Positions 13,588 through 25,189 of a stretch of DNA of 64,000 nt are shown piece by piece (the first letter of the stretch is position 1; every line of letters begins with the position of its first letter). The notes below the pieces were generated by a model. It was not told the origin of the DNA. It searched no databases and saw only the letters and a list, made by a program, of their open reading frames with translations. A program made the translations under genes and the position numbers. Source of the stretch: Kuschelorhynchus macadamiae (lineage: Eukaryota > Arthropoda > Insecta > Coleoptera > Curculionidae); contig JAUTXW010000356.1 in NCBI GenBank assembly GCA_030620095.1, forward strand, positions 1,802,501 to 1,866,500, written 5' to 3'.

Positions 13588-13931
13588 TTATGGGTGAGCA
13601 GAAAAAAAATTCATTTACCATTACTTTTTTTGTAGTTCTTATTGTTACATACTTTCTATTAAGTACCGTTGTTTGGCACTATTACATTGCTAAAAACTAC
13701 AAGTTTCACTCACAGTCATAGTATTTTAGTACTTAACACAAGATCAACTCCAAATAGTCAAATTTGCAATGAGGTAATTCGAGTAGTGTATAGTATATAA
13801 GTATCTTACTTCAATATTTTTAATAGCACCTTGTATATTTTTTCTTATTACCTTTTTAAAGATGCCTACTATGATAAGCGAAACGTCAAGTTTATTCCAT
13901 TGTTTGATTTTGCAACTAAACCTATACCCAA

Positions 13932-13995
<64 letters not shown>

Positions 13996-14199
13996 TTATG
14001 GGTGAGCAGAAAAAAAATTCATTTACCATTACTTTTTTTGTAGTTCTTATTGTTACATACTTTCTATTAAGTACCGTTGTTTGGCACTATTACATTGCTA
14101 AAAACTACAAGTTTCACTCACAGTCATAGTATTTTAGTACTTAACACAAGATCAACTCCAAATAGTCAAATTTGCAATGAGGTAATTCGAGTAGTGTGG
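13383..14199. repeat. Recent 418-bp tandem duplication around (TA)n
   Basis: The unit beginning GTATCTTACTTCAATATTTT at 13383 repeats at 13801. Outside the TA tract I saw one difference (AGCAAAACG versus AGCGAAACG). The internal (TA)n is longer in the first unit (about 13518-13584) than in the second (about 13936-13991). Near identity implies a very young duplication or an assembly artefact. Confidence 0.85.
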
Positions 14200-14489
14200 C
14201 ACAGGTCACTTTATTTTCTTAAAGTATATTTATTCTTTTGAAAAGCTTCCTGAGCATTAGATTTTAGGTTCTCCCTGAGTACTAATTCCCATGTTAGTAG
14301 CATAACTTTTACTGCCAAATAAAAACGAACCCTTTCTCACTTCCACACTCAAGCCGCCGTTTATTTATTCTATTGTAGAATCGCGAAGATTCTTATAGTC
14401 TTTTAGGATAGAATAGAAATATGATTCAAATTATAGGAATCTTCGCGTTCACGGTGTTTGAGCCCTTTATAACTTCCATACACTTGCAT

Positions 14490-15050
14490 TGTATCCCCGG
14501 CGTTTTTTATTTTACTTATAAGAGAAAAGTATTGTAATGGTGAAAAATTCACCCCCCGAGATTTTTTCAGATCTCTACGTTTCAGGGTCTCTATACCAGA
14601 AAAACAGGTTTTCTCAATTCTGTCGGTGTGTCTGTTTGTCGCCGGTCTATCTGTTCGCGGCATATCTAAAAACATACTTACCCGAATGACGTCATATATT
14701 AGTCAAGAAGTAGGGGCCATAAGGAAATGACATAGTAACATTTTGGTAAAAACCAATATGGCGGAATAAAATAGCAGCCTAGTAAATTGTTAAAAAATTA
14801 TCACTTAAGAACTGCTTATCCAATTTACCTTAAATTTCGCACAAAAATCAATTGTGCAATGAGAATAAACTAATGAAATGTTTAAAAATAAATCGATTGA
14901 CTTTAAATTTTGCACAGGAATTATGTTTGATATTTTTATTATCTAGTAAAATTGTGCAACAAATTTAAGATGAAAAAACAAAACGGCGGCCAAATAAATT
15001 GTTCAAAAAAACAAAACTTCTTTTTTAATTGACAGAAAATTTTGCACAAA
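14490..15050 (-). repeat. Inverted copy of the GCCATTTTG-box repeat
   Basis: On the minus strand this carries the same 3' module as at 34 kb: the GCGAACAGATAGACC stretch, then ACAGAATTGAGAAAACC, then CCCTGAAACGTAGAG. The plus strand from 14747 shows the inverse of the ATTTTACCAAAATG and CCATTTTG boxes. Its distal end near 14520 resembles the ACTTCCC-type terminus seen at 29.1 and 34.57 kb. Confidence 0.6.
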
Positions 15051-15051
15051 A

Positions 15052-16123
15052 TTAGATATGGTATAGGGATAACTTAATAAATAAATAAATAATAAAGACG
15101 TATATTTGCTCACTAAGGCTGCCTTTTGATGGTTGAAGCTTGTATAGTTCTAGAATAAACCTTTCTCCGGCTTTCTCAGTTTCTTCAGGGGTTGAGTCTG
15201 CGTTGTTAAAAACTTCTACGATACTATAAACGTCTTCTTTCCTATTAAACATTTGTACGTATTGTTGTTTTCCTTTTCCAAAAAATCCTGATTTTGTATC
15301 ACAGCTGCCTAGAGAATGAATATATTAAATAGATTCTTTTAATTTGCATAAAATACTACGTGATTGTAAATCCCTAAAACTGTAAATTTGTTTTTTCACA
15401 TTTCCCATGGCCTCTTTTAGAAATATAATGTCTCTATTTTCAGAGGAAAGTGCTGTCATTAAAACAAGAAAATCGACGTTTTGTCAAACAACTATAACTT
15501 GTTCATTTTTCTCTGATAATCTGGCTAATATTTTCGCTATTCAGGTCTACAGAAAGCTGCGAAATGCACTTGTGCTTGTACTGTTTTCCGAGTAGCCGTC
15601 GAATACCACAGTAACTTTTTGACCATAGCGCTTCGAATAAAATTGGTATATGCAGCATAAACATGCCCAAAGATACCTTCTTTTGACCAAACGATGGGGT
15701 GGATGGGAAAACCACCGTCAAGTACAAAGTGATAATTTCTTGTGTTGATTTCTCGTTCCGCAATTGCATTAAAGATATCATAAAATGCTGTTTTATTTTG
15801 CCTTTCTCATCGTTCCATTATTGTCAAATAAAGATAAAGATACAAAAGCAAGTTCATGCTTGAAGCAGGAACGCAAATCGTCTGGAGAATGGACAGTGCA
15901 TATTATTCGTTGGGAAAGCTTAGCAGAATCGACTTGAATAATGTCATTACCAACTTTATTTTTTCTAGTTGATGAAGCCATAGTCCTTACTATGTTCGAA
16001 CGCTTCAATAAAATATTCGCGTTTGCTATCGTGAACTAAATTCTTGAAATATTTTTTGACTTGCACCATTTCAACTTCATATAGCGATTTTTCACAATTC
16101 ACACAACGACTTGTTGACGCCAT
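15052..16123 (-). pseudogene. PIN/FEN-like repeated insect protein, multiply frameshifted
   Basis: A start codon at 16123-16121 opens MASTSRCVNCEKSLYEVE, with a CxxC. Shifting frames then give DIIQVDSAKLSQRI and SPDDLRSCFKHELAF (16000-15800), VLDGGFPIHPIVWSKEG (about 15750-15680), KVTVVFDGYSEN (about 15630-15595), VDFLVLMTALSSENRDIIF (about 15480-15420), CDTKSGFFGKGKQQ (about 15290) and SSTPEE-like PEETEKAGERFILELYKL (about 15190). I recall this motif order in multicopy uncharacterised insect proteins. VVFDG, VDFLVLM and CDT fit the acidic core of PIN/FEN-type nucleases, but that is inference. At least four frame changes and a stop (TGA within VV-QNV) make it non-functional. An unusually GC-rich stretch lies just upstream of the start. 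Confidence 0.55.
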
Positions 16124-16254
16124 AATACTGCCTCTTATGGAGTTCTAATATTATTTGTCTTGGTTTAAATTGCACTAACCAATAACGCAATTGTTATAAC
16201 ACGTACAAATAATTCATGTAATGAACAAATACACAAAACAAAAATGTGACAACT

Positions 16255-16345
16255 AACTAGTGCATGGCCGAGAAAAGTCGGCACCTACTGCGACTACCTT
16301 CTGCGACTGCCGATGGCGCGGCGCCGCGCGCGCCGCTGTCACTGC
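16255..16345. promoter_or_regulatory. GC-rich patch upstream of the 16.1-kb start
   Basis: The stretch around 16313-16335 (GGCGCGGCGCCGCGCGCGCC) is far more CpG-rich than anything nearby. It lies 130-220 bases upstream of the minus-strand start at 16123, so it may be the relic of that gene's promoter or 5' leader. No TATA or initiator motif is convincing. Confidence 0.3.
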
Positions 16346-18089
16346 TGCCAACTAGTCGTTAATCTCTCAATGTGGCGTATTTCAAAAATGAACAAAAATT
16401 CGTATATAATCTACGCCGAAAGCAACCCCTGACTTCGATCGCCAGTTGCTCCAAATGCTTTGGATAAAGTGAAAAAAGCAAATGATCCTTTTTTATAAAG
16501 AATTTTACATGGAAAAATTTTAGTGAGTATAAACCAATGGGTTCTGAGAAAAACGCCAAAAACAAACACAGTGCGCGTTAAGGGTGATTTTTAGGAGTGA
16601 AGCTCACACTTCTAAATTGGAAACTCTATTGATTTTGAAAACTATCCGTTTGGTGCATATAATCTCCAAATTGCAAATTTTTATAATTTATTTTTTTTCT
16701 AATTATGCTAATATCAATGTACTATATTCTCCTTGCTGGCATTGCAGATTATGCAGGAAATATTTTTTGGTGGGGAAATTTATAAATGATTCTCCGAATT
16801 TTTTAATTTGACACTATTTTTTTAATATATCTTCACACTTCGGACAGTGTCTTTAAAATTGGGTTAAAAATGTGAATACAAACAAAGCCATGTCACTGTC
16901 AGATTCTGAGATGGTTACCGAATGTTGCATATCTGTTTAGAATAGTTGAAGTAGATTTAATGAAAATTACCAAGATAACGTTTCGTTATAAATAATTATT
17001 GACTGCGAAGGAATATTAATTGTAAAAATGGAATACAGATATGAACTGTTAAGAATAGTATTTCTTATCAAACCTTAATTTGTAACAGTTGCTTAAATGT
17101 GTGGATAAAAATTAACTTTTGACAACATGGTTTGAGCATGTTCAGATTCGACGATTCCGATGGCACATTTTTCAGATGCTTCACTCTTCGGCCATAACTA
17201 TTCTCATTCCCACTCTTGATTATATGATTTTAGGTCTTCCACTTTTTGGCATTTTTACACATGATATTCCCTTTTCATAGTCTTTTACCGTTTGATAAAT
17301 CGTGACCAATGAAATATTTTGGCCCCTGTATAATAATTTCAGAATTTCTCACTTACCTAAGTGAGAAATTCTGAGGTTATTATACGGGGGCCAATAAATA
17401 CTTTTACGAATATCAGTCGTGTAGGACATTGTAATCAAAACTGTTAACAAAAAAGACATTTCATTACAATATTTGACTAATTATGAAACATCGATTTGAA
17501 AGTCAATTTGATTGAAACCATTTTTCGTGTATAAAGCTCTAGCCGAAGTTTTTTCTCAAAATTTATGGCGACATACGTTAGCAAGCCTTTGCAGCCTTAA
17601 TCGTTCTTCGAAAGATATTACGGTACACATTAAAAAACCCATAGTACTTGTGGTTCCTAAAAAATGTTCAAAAGGAGTATAGATACCTAACCATTTTTTA
17701 TTATTATAGTTAAAAATATCATTACAAATCTTCGTATTATTATTAAAAACAAGCAGTTCAAATCAATATAATATGTATATAGCTAAGAAAAATAAAAAAA
17801 TCGTTATATTTTTTAAAGAAGCATTGTTTTTTAAGGCCGGATTTAGAGGGGGGGGCGAAAGGAGTTTCGGCATCCCCCTGAGCGCATCCAGGGGTTAAAA
17901 TGTCATATACGAAAAAGCACTGCATTCATTGAAAATTGTAATTTGCACCCCTCCCCCCTCCCCTGAGCCTGATCTACAGGACCACGATTTTTTGTGTACA
18001 TGTTTAAACACTTCAATAAAAATCGACAACAAAAAAAGTTCTCTTTTGTAACGGTTTAAGTATTTATTTTTTTCGTCCCTCCCTGCTGG
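16346..18089. other. No gene seen; one long hairpin
   Basis: Apart from the hairpin at 17319-17394 and a G-run at 17845-17860, I recognise nothing. The G-run context GCCGGATTTAGAGGGGG resembles the GGGCGGATCTAGG found at 48880, possibly ends of degraded transposons. Confidence 0.4.
17319..17394. repeat. 37-bp-stem hairpin with 2-nt loop
   Basis: 17319-17355 pairs with 17358-17394 over all 37 positions. The three mismatches would be G-U pairs when the plus strand is transcribed. The loop is CC. It could be a foldback element core or a small-RNA precursor. Confidence 0.8.
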
Positions 18090-18547
18090 TTATATGTCAT
18101 TATAACCCATAAAAATAATAACATAATCACCAAAAGAAAGATTGTTAATGAAAACCTCAGCATTGACCACAACATTGTCAAAATTTTCATACGGCTTAAT
18201 AATTGTTTACATCTCGTTTTTATATTTTTATCATATTCTTCACAAAGAAAAATTAACTTTGTCCAATAAGTGTGTACCGGTTCCGATTTTTTATTCAAAG
18301 AGAACTTTTTGCATAATGGATCTTACCGTCACGCCTAGTGTGTCTTGTGACTTACCGCTACTATTTCATGAGCAAACTGCTGCGTTAATTCACAACTATA
18401 CGCTTCATTGTCGTTTGTTAATGTTTCTATGCTAGTTAACATATTATCCTTTAAGACATAAAAATAATTTAGCTTATTTTTAAAAAATTTAATTTTGCTC
18501 TCCGAGTTTGAAATTTCTAATAAAAGATTCTCATGTCTGTCAGGCAA
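18090..18547 (-). pseudogene. Coiled-coil plus SGNH-esterase-like relic, possible retroelement ORF1
   Basis: The minus strand first gives a heptad-rich segment (ENLLLEISNSESKIKFFKNK to IETLTNDNEAY, 18530-18370). In another frame it ends with NAEVFINNLSFGDYVIIFMG and then YNDI and a stop at 18090. The hydrophobic beta strand followed by G-x-N-D is the block III signature of SGNH hydrolases. The combination of coiled coil and esterase is known from ORF1 proteins of CR1/L2-type non-LTR retrotransposons. Stops and frame changes between the parts mark a relic. No reverse transcriptase follows, so the link to a retroelement is inference. Confidence 0.4.
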
Positions 18548-19140
18548 CTGAATGTATTCTATAGTTTGTCTCTTAATTGTTCGTGGTAATGTGGCTAATA
18601 TTTTCTTTACATTTAGTTAAAAAACTGGTAATTTTATCCTAAAGTTTGTGTGTTTTTATATTTTTCATCTCAACCTTTTATGCGAACGTCTTTTTAATGT
18701 GAATGTATTTACTTAAATTTTTCATTTTCGGGAAAATTTGTTAGTAGTTGTTTGCTCTCTAAGCATAAAAAACAATGCTTATTTGTAACAAATAGAGAGT
18801 CTTGTTGATCTGCTTATAATTCTTGAAAAACATTTGTATATGAATCACAATTAATACCGAACATTTGTATTAAATTTGTCATCTTGCCATGTGAAAAAAT
18901 AAGTGGTTCTCAATACAGTAAACAAATACTGTAAATTATTCTAAAAAATAAGAGGCAAATTATCAATTTATTAGTATAATCTTTCTCTGACTAAATACCA
19001 TCATTTAAACCTTTAGCAGCAACTTTTCCGGCTATACTTATATTGCATCAACTATTAATCGGTCGTTTTTTCCTCTTGATGGTCCTCTGTATCTATTGTA
19101 GGCGGAAAATGAAAATAACTGTGTACATTCATCAAAAATT

Positions 19141-19275
19141 TATATGACCGCGAAACAGGCACCAGAGTACGAACTTTTTGTTTTTTAGATGTTTTGGATA
19201 CACTTGGGTCCAATGTATACAATTACTGTGTGGGACACTCGGGTATTTAATACAGGGTGTGTAGAAATTGTTATA
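19141..19275. repeat. Interspersed repeat, copy 1 (partner at 25009-25143)
   Basis: GGTCCAATGTATACAATTAC, GTATTTAATACAGGGTGTGT and GTAGAAATTGTTA occur in the same order and spacing at 25069-25138. Both copies are in the same orientation. Confidence 0.65.
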
Positions 19276-19607
19276 AGATAGATCCATTTAAGTTTAAAAA
19301 GAACTGAACCTTGATTTTTTCGATGTATCTATTTGAGATACGTGTATAGGTGTTTTAACACCAGATCGAACAATCAGATATTAAATACAATACAAAATTT
19401 GAAAAACTAGATCTTCAAGATTTTTTTAAAAGTGTTTGATATACATGTATATCTGTAGCACTCACTATGCTTAGTACTCTGCCATGGTATTCACAGAATA
19501 AAAAGAAATATAGAGTCTTTCAAAAATTGAAGTGGCGGTAGGATAAATACGGTGGATGAATGGTGGTTATTGCAGAAACGATAGAACGGAAGCTTTCGCG
19601 GCTTTGG

Positions 19608-21790
19608 TCAATTAAGAAATAATGGTTCTTAGGATTAGACTGTGTGAAATTGGAATTACTATCCGACGTTTAGCATTGGATTGCACGAGGCATCTTCAGG
19701 GATCTTTACTGCACGAGATCTGAACACAGAATAAGCTCGGAGAGGCTAGAAACTTCTAGAAACCCTATTTACAATTTTGGACAACATTACCATTGCACAG
19801 GCCGAAAAAATCTATCAAGAAGTTACACTTAAGCAAGGTTTGAAGCACTCCTGAATAGCAAAAATCCAGGTAAACTTCCGCAGAATGCAGTTATCAACTT
19901 GTCATCGAAACCGTTAACTGAAGCAGAACAGTCTGTCCTTCCTAAAGGCCAAAATTTCATAGTATCCTCCGTGGAAACAGCAATCAGAAGATTACCAGTA
20001 GAGAAAGCTGATGAACTCAGATATGAGACAGCGAAGATCATTAAAAACTCAAAACCATCGAGGTCGAATCTCTTCGCAGCTGAGAAAACAGCGATGAAGA
20101 CCTTAAATGAAGATGAAAACATTCTGGTACTTCCAGCAGATAAAGGTAATGCTATAGTCGTCATGGACAGAACGTAATACGTGGAAAACATAACTCAACG
20201 TTTGGACAACAACACCTATAAGGTTATGCAGACAGACCCTACAATTAGAATAGAAAGACGCATCACCAATTTGATTAACTCATCCAGCCTACCACCAGCA
20301 GAGATGAAATCATTAAAACCAAGTAGCTCCAAGATTCCCAGGTTCTACGGTCTTCCCAAGATAGACAAGAACGATGTACCACTTCGACCGATCGTCAGTG
20401 TAATAGACTAGCCCACATACATGTATCTTTCAAATGTTCTTAAACCATTCACTAGAAAAACAGATTCTTTTATAAAAAATTCTGCACATCTCGTGGAGAA
20501 ACTTAAGGCCATCCAGTTGGATGCCGAAGATATTTTGATCAGTTTCGATGTAGAACCACTTTACTCAATTTCCATTATATCAGACATATTGGATCATAAT
20601 AATCTCGATAAGAACCTAATAGACCTAATGGGAGCGATCTACTTATTTTATTTTCCAAGGAACTTTTTATGAACAAACTTCAGGGGCAGCTATGGGATCT
20701 CTTCTATCACCTATGGTAGCGAATATCTTTATGGAAGCCTTTGAAGATAACATCCGTTCCACTAAAACCAAAACACTGGTTCAGATATGTAGATGAGACT
20801 GCTGTCGTTTGGTCTCATGGACAGGATAATCTCTTCATATTTCTGGACCACCTTAATCAACAACATCATAATATCAAGTTTACAATGGAAATTGAATCTA
20901 CTAGAACGATTCCCTTTCTAGATGTATGTGTCCAAAGGGAGGAAAATGGTACATTAGGACATTCTGTGTATGGAAAACCGATGCATACAAACAGATACTT
21001 AAATGTAAATTTCCCACTATGCAGAACAAAAGAAATCGGTTATTAACTCACTAGTATTTAGAGCCATTTCGATTTATGATCAAGATTCTCTAACATCGGA
21101 AACAACGAAACTGACCTAAGCTCTGAGAGGGAATGGTTATTGCACTGAAGATACTACACGTTTATTTAACATATATAGTAATCCAACTCCGCGAAAGGAG
21201 AATGATAAGGAGCCACCGTTAGGTAGTGTTGTTCATCCCTACATACATGGCACTACAGACAAAATAGGACAATTACTTCGGCGGTCCAACATTCGTGCAA
21301 TCTTCAATACACGTAAAAAAATTGGACAATGCTTGCGATCTTCGAAAAATATTGTATCTTTTCAAGCAGAAGGAGTATATAAAATTCCTTGCTCCTGTGG
21401 GGAAGTGTGTGGGAGAAACCGGACGCTCAATATCAACGAGACTTAAGGAACATGAACGATATATTAAAAAGAAACAAATTGTTTAATCTGCTGTAGCTGA
21501 ACACCAGCATATCACTGGCCATATTAAAAATGTAAACGAAACCAAGTTTACAGGATTTTATAAACGAAAAATTAGGGAATCTATTGACATTTTTAAACAT
21601 ACAAAAAATTTCAATAGAGATACGGGTTATGGTCTAAATCACATGTGCAAACTGAACACAGGGTCACTCTCTCCGAGCTCATGCACTGTTCAGGACTCAT
21701 GGAGCAAAGATAGCAATCGAAGGCGAAACGTTGGATAGTAACTCCAATTTGACACGGCCTAATCCCAAGGACCTTGATTTCTTAATTGCA
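19608..21790 (+). mobile_element. Penelope-like retroelement with inverted termini
   Basis: A reverse transcriptase and a GIY-YIG endonuclease region lie between two inverted terminal segments. The left one at 19608-19664 starts TCAATTAAGAAATAATGG; its inverse at 21733-21790 includes AATTTGACACGGCCTAATCC. Inverted or partially tandem pseudo-LTRs are characteristic of Penelope-like elements. A third terminal copy sits alone at 4987-5068. Just inside each terminus is a CTGAAGATG/GAAACGT type motif: minus strand 19699-19660, and plus strand 21722-21731 with GCGAAACGTTGG. This may be a decayed hammerhead ribozyme. Confidence 0.8.
19815..21720 (+). pseudogene. Penelope-like RT/GIY-YIG polyprotein, inactivated
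   Basis: In order: LPKGQNFIVSS and LPADKGNAIVVMDRT (about 19939-20175), IPRFYGLPKIDKNDVPLRPI (about 20333-20400), DILISFDVEPLY with the first catalytic aspartate (about 20530), EQTSGAAMGSLLSPMVANIF (about 20672-20735, shifted frame), the YVDD box mutated to RYVDETAVVW (about 20775-20810), then the endonuclease segments GVYKIPCSCG, VGETGRSISTRLKEHE and SAVAEHQHITGH (about 21379-21525). Interruptions include TAA at 20174-20176, TAG at 20409-20411, a frame change before EQTSG, one inside the endonuclease, and TAA at 21484-21486. The D-to-E change in YVDD plus these breaks make it dead. The order of RT then GIY-YIG is diagnostic of Penelope-like elements. Confidence 0.85.
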
Positions 21791-21795
21791 TAAAC

Positions 21796-22750
21796 GAGTT
21801 TACAAAATTCGCATTAATCGCGCTGTGTCAATTCAATCGTTTGGTTGTCAAATACTTCGGAAGAAGTCCAATTTTTTGCTAATTTGATTTAACCAGAACA
21901 GAAAATGTTATAATTTTCTGTACACCTTGTACTGAATATCTGACTGTCCAATCTAGTGTTTGAAGTAGATGTACACGTACACCATACACTTAAAGGTTTT
22001 TCAAATAAGAATTTGGTAGTAGATATATCAGAAATGTCCTGTATATATGTGCTATTCCAGTATAATATTATAAATGCTATTACAAATGAAATTTGTTTTA
22101 AATACTACTACACTCCATATGTTAAACATATTACCAGGGTCTTAATTAGCCTTGAAGTTTATATATCTATCTGCACTAGCACAAAAACACGGAAAATTTT
22201 AATAATTTTGGTGTGGAAACCGACACAAGCTTGTAAAAATAAAAAAAACTTCTCCGGACTGAAATACTTTTACATCCCTTATAATGAATATATTGAAACA
22301 AGTAATCATATTCCATGCTTATTTAAAAGCGCGAAAACCCATATAATTTAAAAAACTATATCGCTGGAAACCATACAAGCAAACATACCCCAAGCAGACC
22401 GAAATGAGATATCATCTAATTCACACATTCTAATTCTTTTGTGCTTCTGTTGTTCTTCTTTTAATAAAGTAAATATCAAGAACTAAAAACAGAGAATATA
22501 ACAAACAATCACATCAATGCCAAGCATAAACAAAACAGATGAAATGGCAGCCTTTCCTACATGAAAATAAATTTCATTACACGTGTTTAATATGTGATTG
22601 TACGGAGCATTTTCATTGTTCATCTACGACATATAGTCGCGAATAGCGACAGTAAAACCTAACATTTGGTCAAGTTCCATCATTTATAAATTGGTGAATG
22701 AAAGTCTGCATGTTTCAATTCAGAATGGCACTAACAGCGTCAACTGCAAC
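21796..22750. other. No gene seen
   Basis: The 131-codon open frame at 21956-22351 is AT-driven, has no recognised motif and is not supported as a gene. Confidence 0.4.
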
Positions 22751-22754
22751 TGGA

Positions 22755-22858
<104 letters not shown>

Positions 22859-22861
22859 TAT

Positions 22862-23850
22862 ATTTATTCTAATTTCGTTAACTTGATAAACAAAATAGAT
22901 CATGCAGTATATGAAAATCATGAAAAATGATAGGAAGTTCCGAATTTATTTTACTTTAAGATGGATATCTATTTTTATCGTTTTTCTATTCTATTTTAGG
23001 AGATATTTGCAAATTTTTGGATCCATGTCGTGCTAAAAAGTTCGACTTTTCAACTTGTAAAGACCTGCTGATATATTTCAAGGCATACCCTATTATTAAG
23101 TGACTTAATTCCTTAAAAATTGAATATTTTTCTATCAGGTTAGATTTTGTGGTATTTCGGTACATTTTGGAATTAAATGGTACTTCGGAAAGTTGTTTTT
23201 AAATTTGTTTCGGTTTTGTAAAAAAATAAAACAACATCCTGTAAATTCACTTTTAAAGTAAGAATATCATATCAAACATTCAAAAAATTGTATCTTTTTA
23301 GTTTTTATCTGATAGGGTCAGATTTTGAGCAGGACATCGAGGCATTGATGTGATATAAATTTAGAAAAAAAAAATGCCCCAACTTCAAAACCACCAAACG
23401 GGAAAAAAAATGTTTCGCACGTAAGTAGTTTTTCTCCTAAAGCATTTAGCTGCAAACCTGAAACGCGGGGTTGTACCTTTTTGCTTCCTCATTATTTTGT
23501 CTCCTGGTACTTTTCAATAAAATTAATTTTTAGCAAATGAGAGCAAAAAAGTCGAAAAAAACACTTAAAAAGTTGATTTGTTTGAAGAAGCGGGGATAAA
23601 TGTTATTTCTTAAAGAGGAACGTTTTCTAAAAATTTGAAATTATATTTACATTTTACATTATAAAATTATTATTATAGTTAACACTCGAAGTGTTAACCA
23701 CAATAATTAATTATTTACATGTTTGTTTGAGTGGTTGCTGTCTACACACTTTTAATTTTATCTAAAATTTAAACAATATCCTTCTTATGAAATAAACACT
23801 ACTCCTAACTTAAAAACTTAACAGTTTAATTTTTAAAAATACAAATCTTT
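22862..23850. other. No gene seen
   Basis: AT-rich sequence with stops in all frames; no repeat or motif recognised. Confidence 0.4.
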
Positions 23851-23859
23851 TCATTTTTA

Positions 23860-24105
23860 TTTTGTTCCGTGTAACTGGATTTGCACCAAGATTTACCAGA
23901 TCATTCCCACATTACGTTCGATTTTCGTTCAAAGATTGTATTGTATTCGCACCCAAAATCTTACCAGCATCCCTGTATTACAGTTCTTTCTTGTGAAAAA
24001 TTTGAAGTTGATTGGTTTTGTGTTTTTTTAGATAGGCTGCAAAGACACAGACAGGCCGACAAAAATAGGAAAACTAAGTTTTCGGCGATGGAAAATAAGA
24101 ACATA
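23860..24105 (+). repeat. Fragment of the GCCATTTTG-box repeat
   Basis: ATTTTGTTCCGTGTAACTGG, then CACCAAGATTTACCAG and the GACACAGACAGGCCGAC module, match the family at 10.4 and 34 kb. Confidence 0.55.
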
Positions 24106-24261
24106 TAAATTGATTTCTGATAAAATGGATTATATGAAGAATCAAATACGGATCTTTGTAAAACCTTTGATAATTTATTTAAATAAAAGCAGTTTGTTTG
24201 TTCACTATAATACATTTATTTTGTTCGCCTTAACGTCCTGTATACTGAGCGCATTCCTAAA

Positions 24262-24345
24262 GGACGCGGACCCGTGGCGGAGTGGTTCAGTGCGTCGCGA
24301 CGCTTTCCGAGTAACGTCACGCAGGGTTATCGACAAAAATAGTGA
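24262..24345 (+). repeat. Possible tRNA-derived SINE head
   Basis: GTGGCGGAGTGGTTCAGTGC resembles a Leu/Ser-tRNA-type A box. GGGTTATCGAC about 50 bases later is a weak B box. The patch is GC-rich in an AT-rich setting. It does not fold into a cloverleaf by eye, so it is not called as a tRNA gene. Confidence 0.35.
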
Positions 24346-24869
24346 GGGAGATCGCAACACGCCTGCTGCCGCTCCCGTCAACAGGTTTGTTTATTTTTGG
24401 AATTTACCCTTTTAAATTATTTTATTCAATAAATATATTAAATAACTACTTTATTTTGTTAAGTAAATTAAATTAAATGAAATAATAACATTTCATATTT
24501 ATATTACCAGTTAGAAAAAAATATAGAATATAAAAAATAAATATTTATAAAAGAGTATTTTTGTTTAACTTAAAAAAAACTTAGATGTCTTACACTGTTT
24601 CAAAAATAGTTAACGTTGTTAAAAATAAATAATTGTATGGTTTATATATACTTTAAACTGTTAATTAAATACCTTCTGAAATATACATTACAAAATGATA
24701 ATAAAATTATCCTAAAATTAGTAATGATTATAATATATATTGCAATTTATATACTGGTGAACACTTAATCATCAACCATTAATACCGCTAATTTTAAAAC
24801 CCTACTATTTCGTTATTTATGAACTTATTATAAACACTTGAGAGTGGTTTCTTGTTTTTTACGAGCCTC

Positions 24870-25011
24870 ATTATTAAATAGGACGTACGAGGAAAATTAA
24901 AACTACGTAATTGTACCCATTCATAAAAATTTGTATGAACATTATTAAATAGCACGTACGAGGAAAATTAAAACTATGTAATTGTACCCATTCATAAAAA
25001 TTTGTATGAAC
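24870..25011. repeat. 71-bp tandem duplication
   Basis: 24870-24940 and 24941-25011 match with two differences that I can see (AGGACG/AGCACG and CTACG/CTATG). Confidence 0.9.
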
Positions 25012-25143
25012 GTGAAACAAAATCCAGAAAACCGAGTTTTTTTTCAAGTGTTTCACATATACTTAGGTCCAATACATACTTACAATCACAGTGTCGAACA
25101 CGCAGGTATTGAATACCGGGTATGTAGAAATTGTTAAAGGATT
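25009..25143. repeat. Interspersed repeat, copy 2 (partner at 19141-19275)
   Basis: GGTCCAATACATACTTACAA, GTATTGAATACCGGGTATGT and GTAGAAATTGTTA align with copy 1. Confidence 0.65.
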
Positions 25144-25189
25144 AATCAAATTTGCAAAACGGAGATTTTCTTTTCGAAGTGCTACGCAG

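Noticed and set aside
14403..14675. 90-codon minus-strand frame with MFLDMPRTDRPATNRHT
   Set aside because: It is a translation of the repeat's GACAGACAGACC module, not a conserved protein.
21956..22351. 131-codon open frame
   Set aside because: AT-driven composition, no motif, no homologous copy in the window; length alone is not evidence here.
24262..24345. tRNA gene
   Set aside because: An A-box-like stretch exists, but the B box is poor and no cloverleaf can be drawn; listed only as a possible SINE head.
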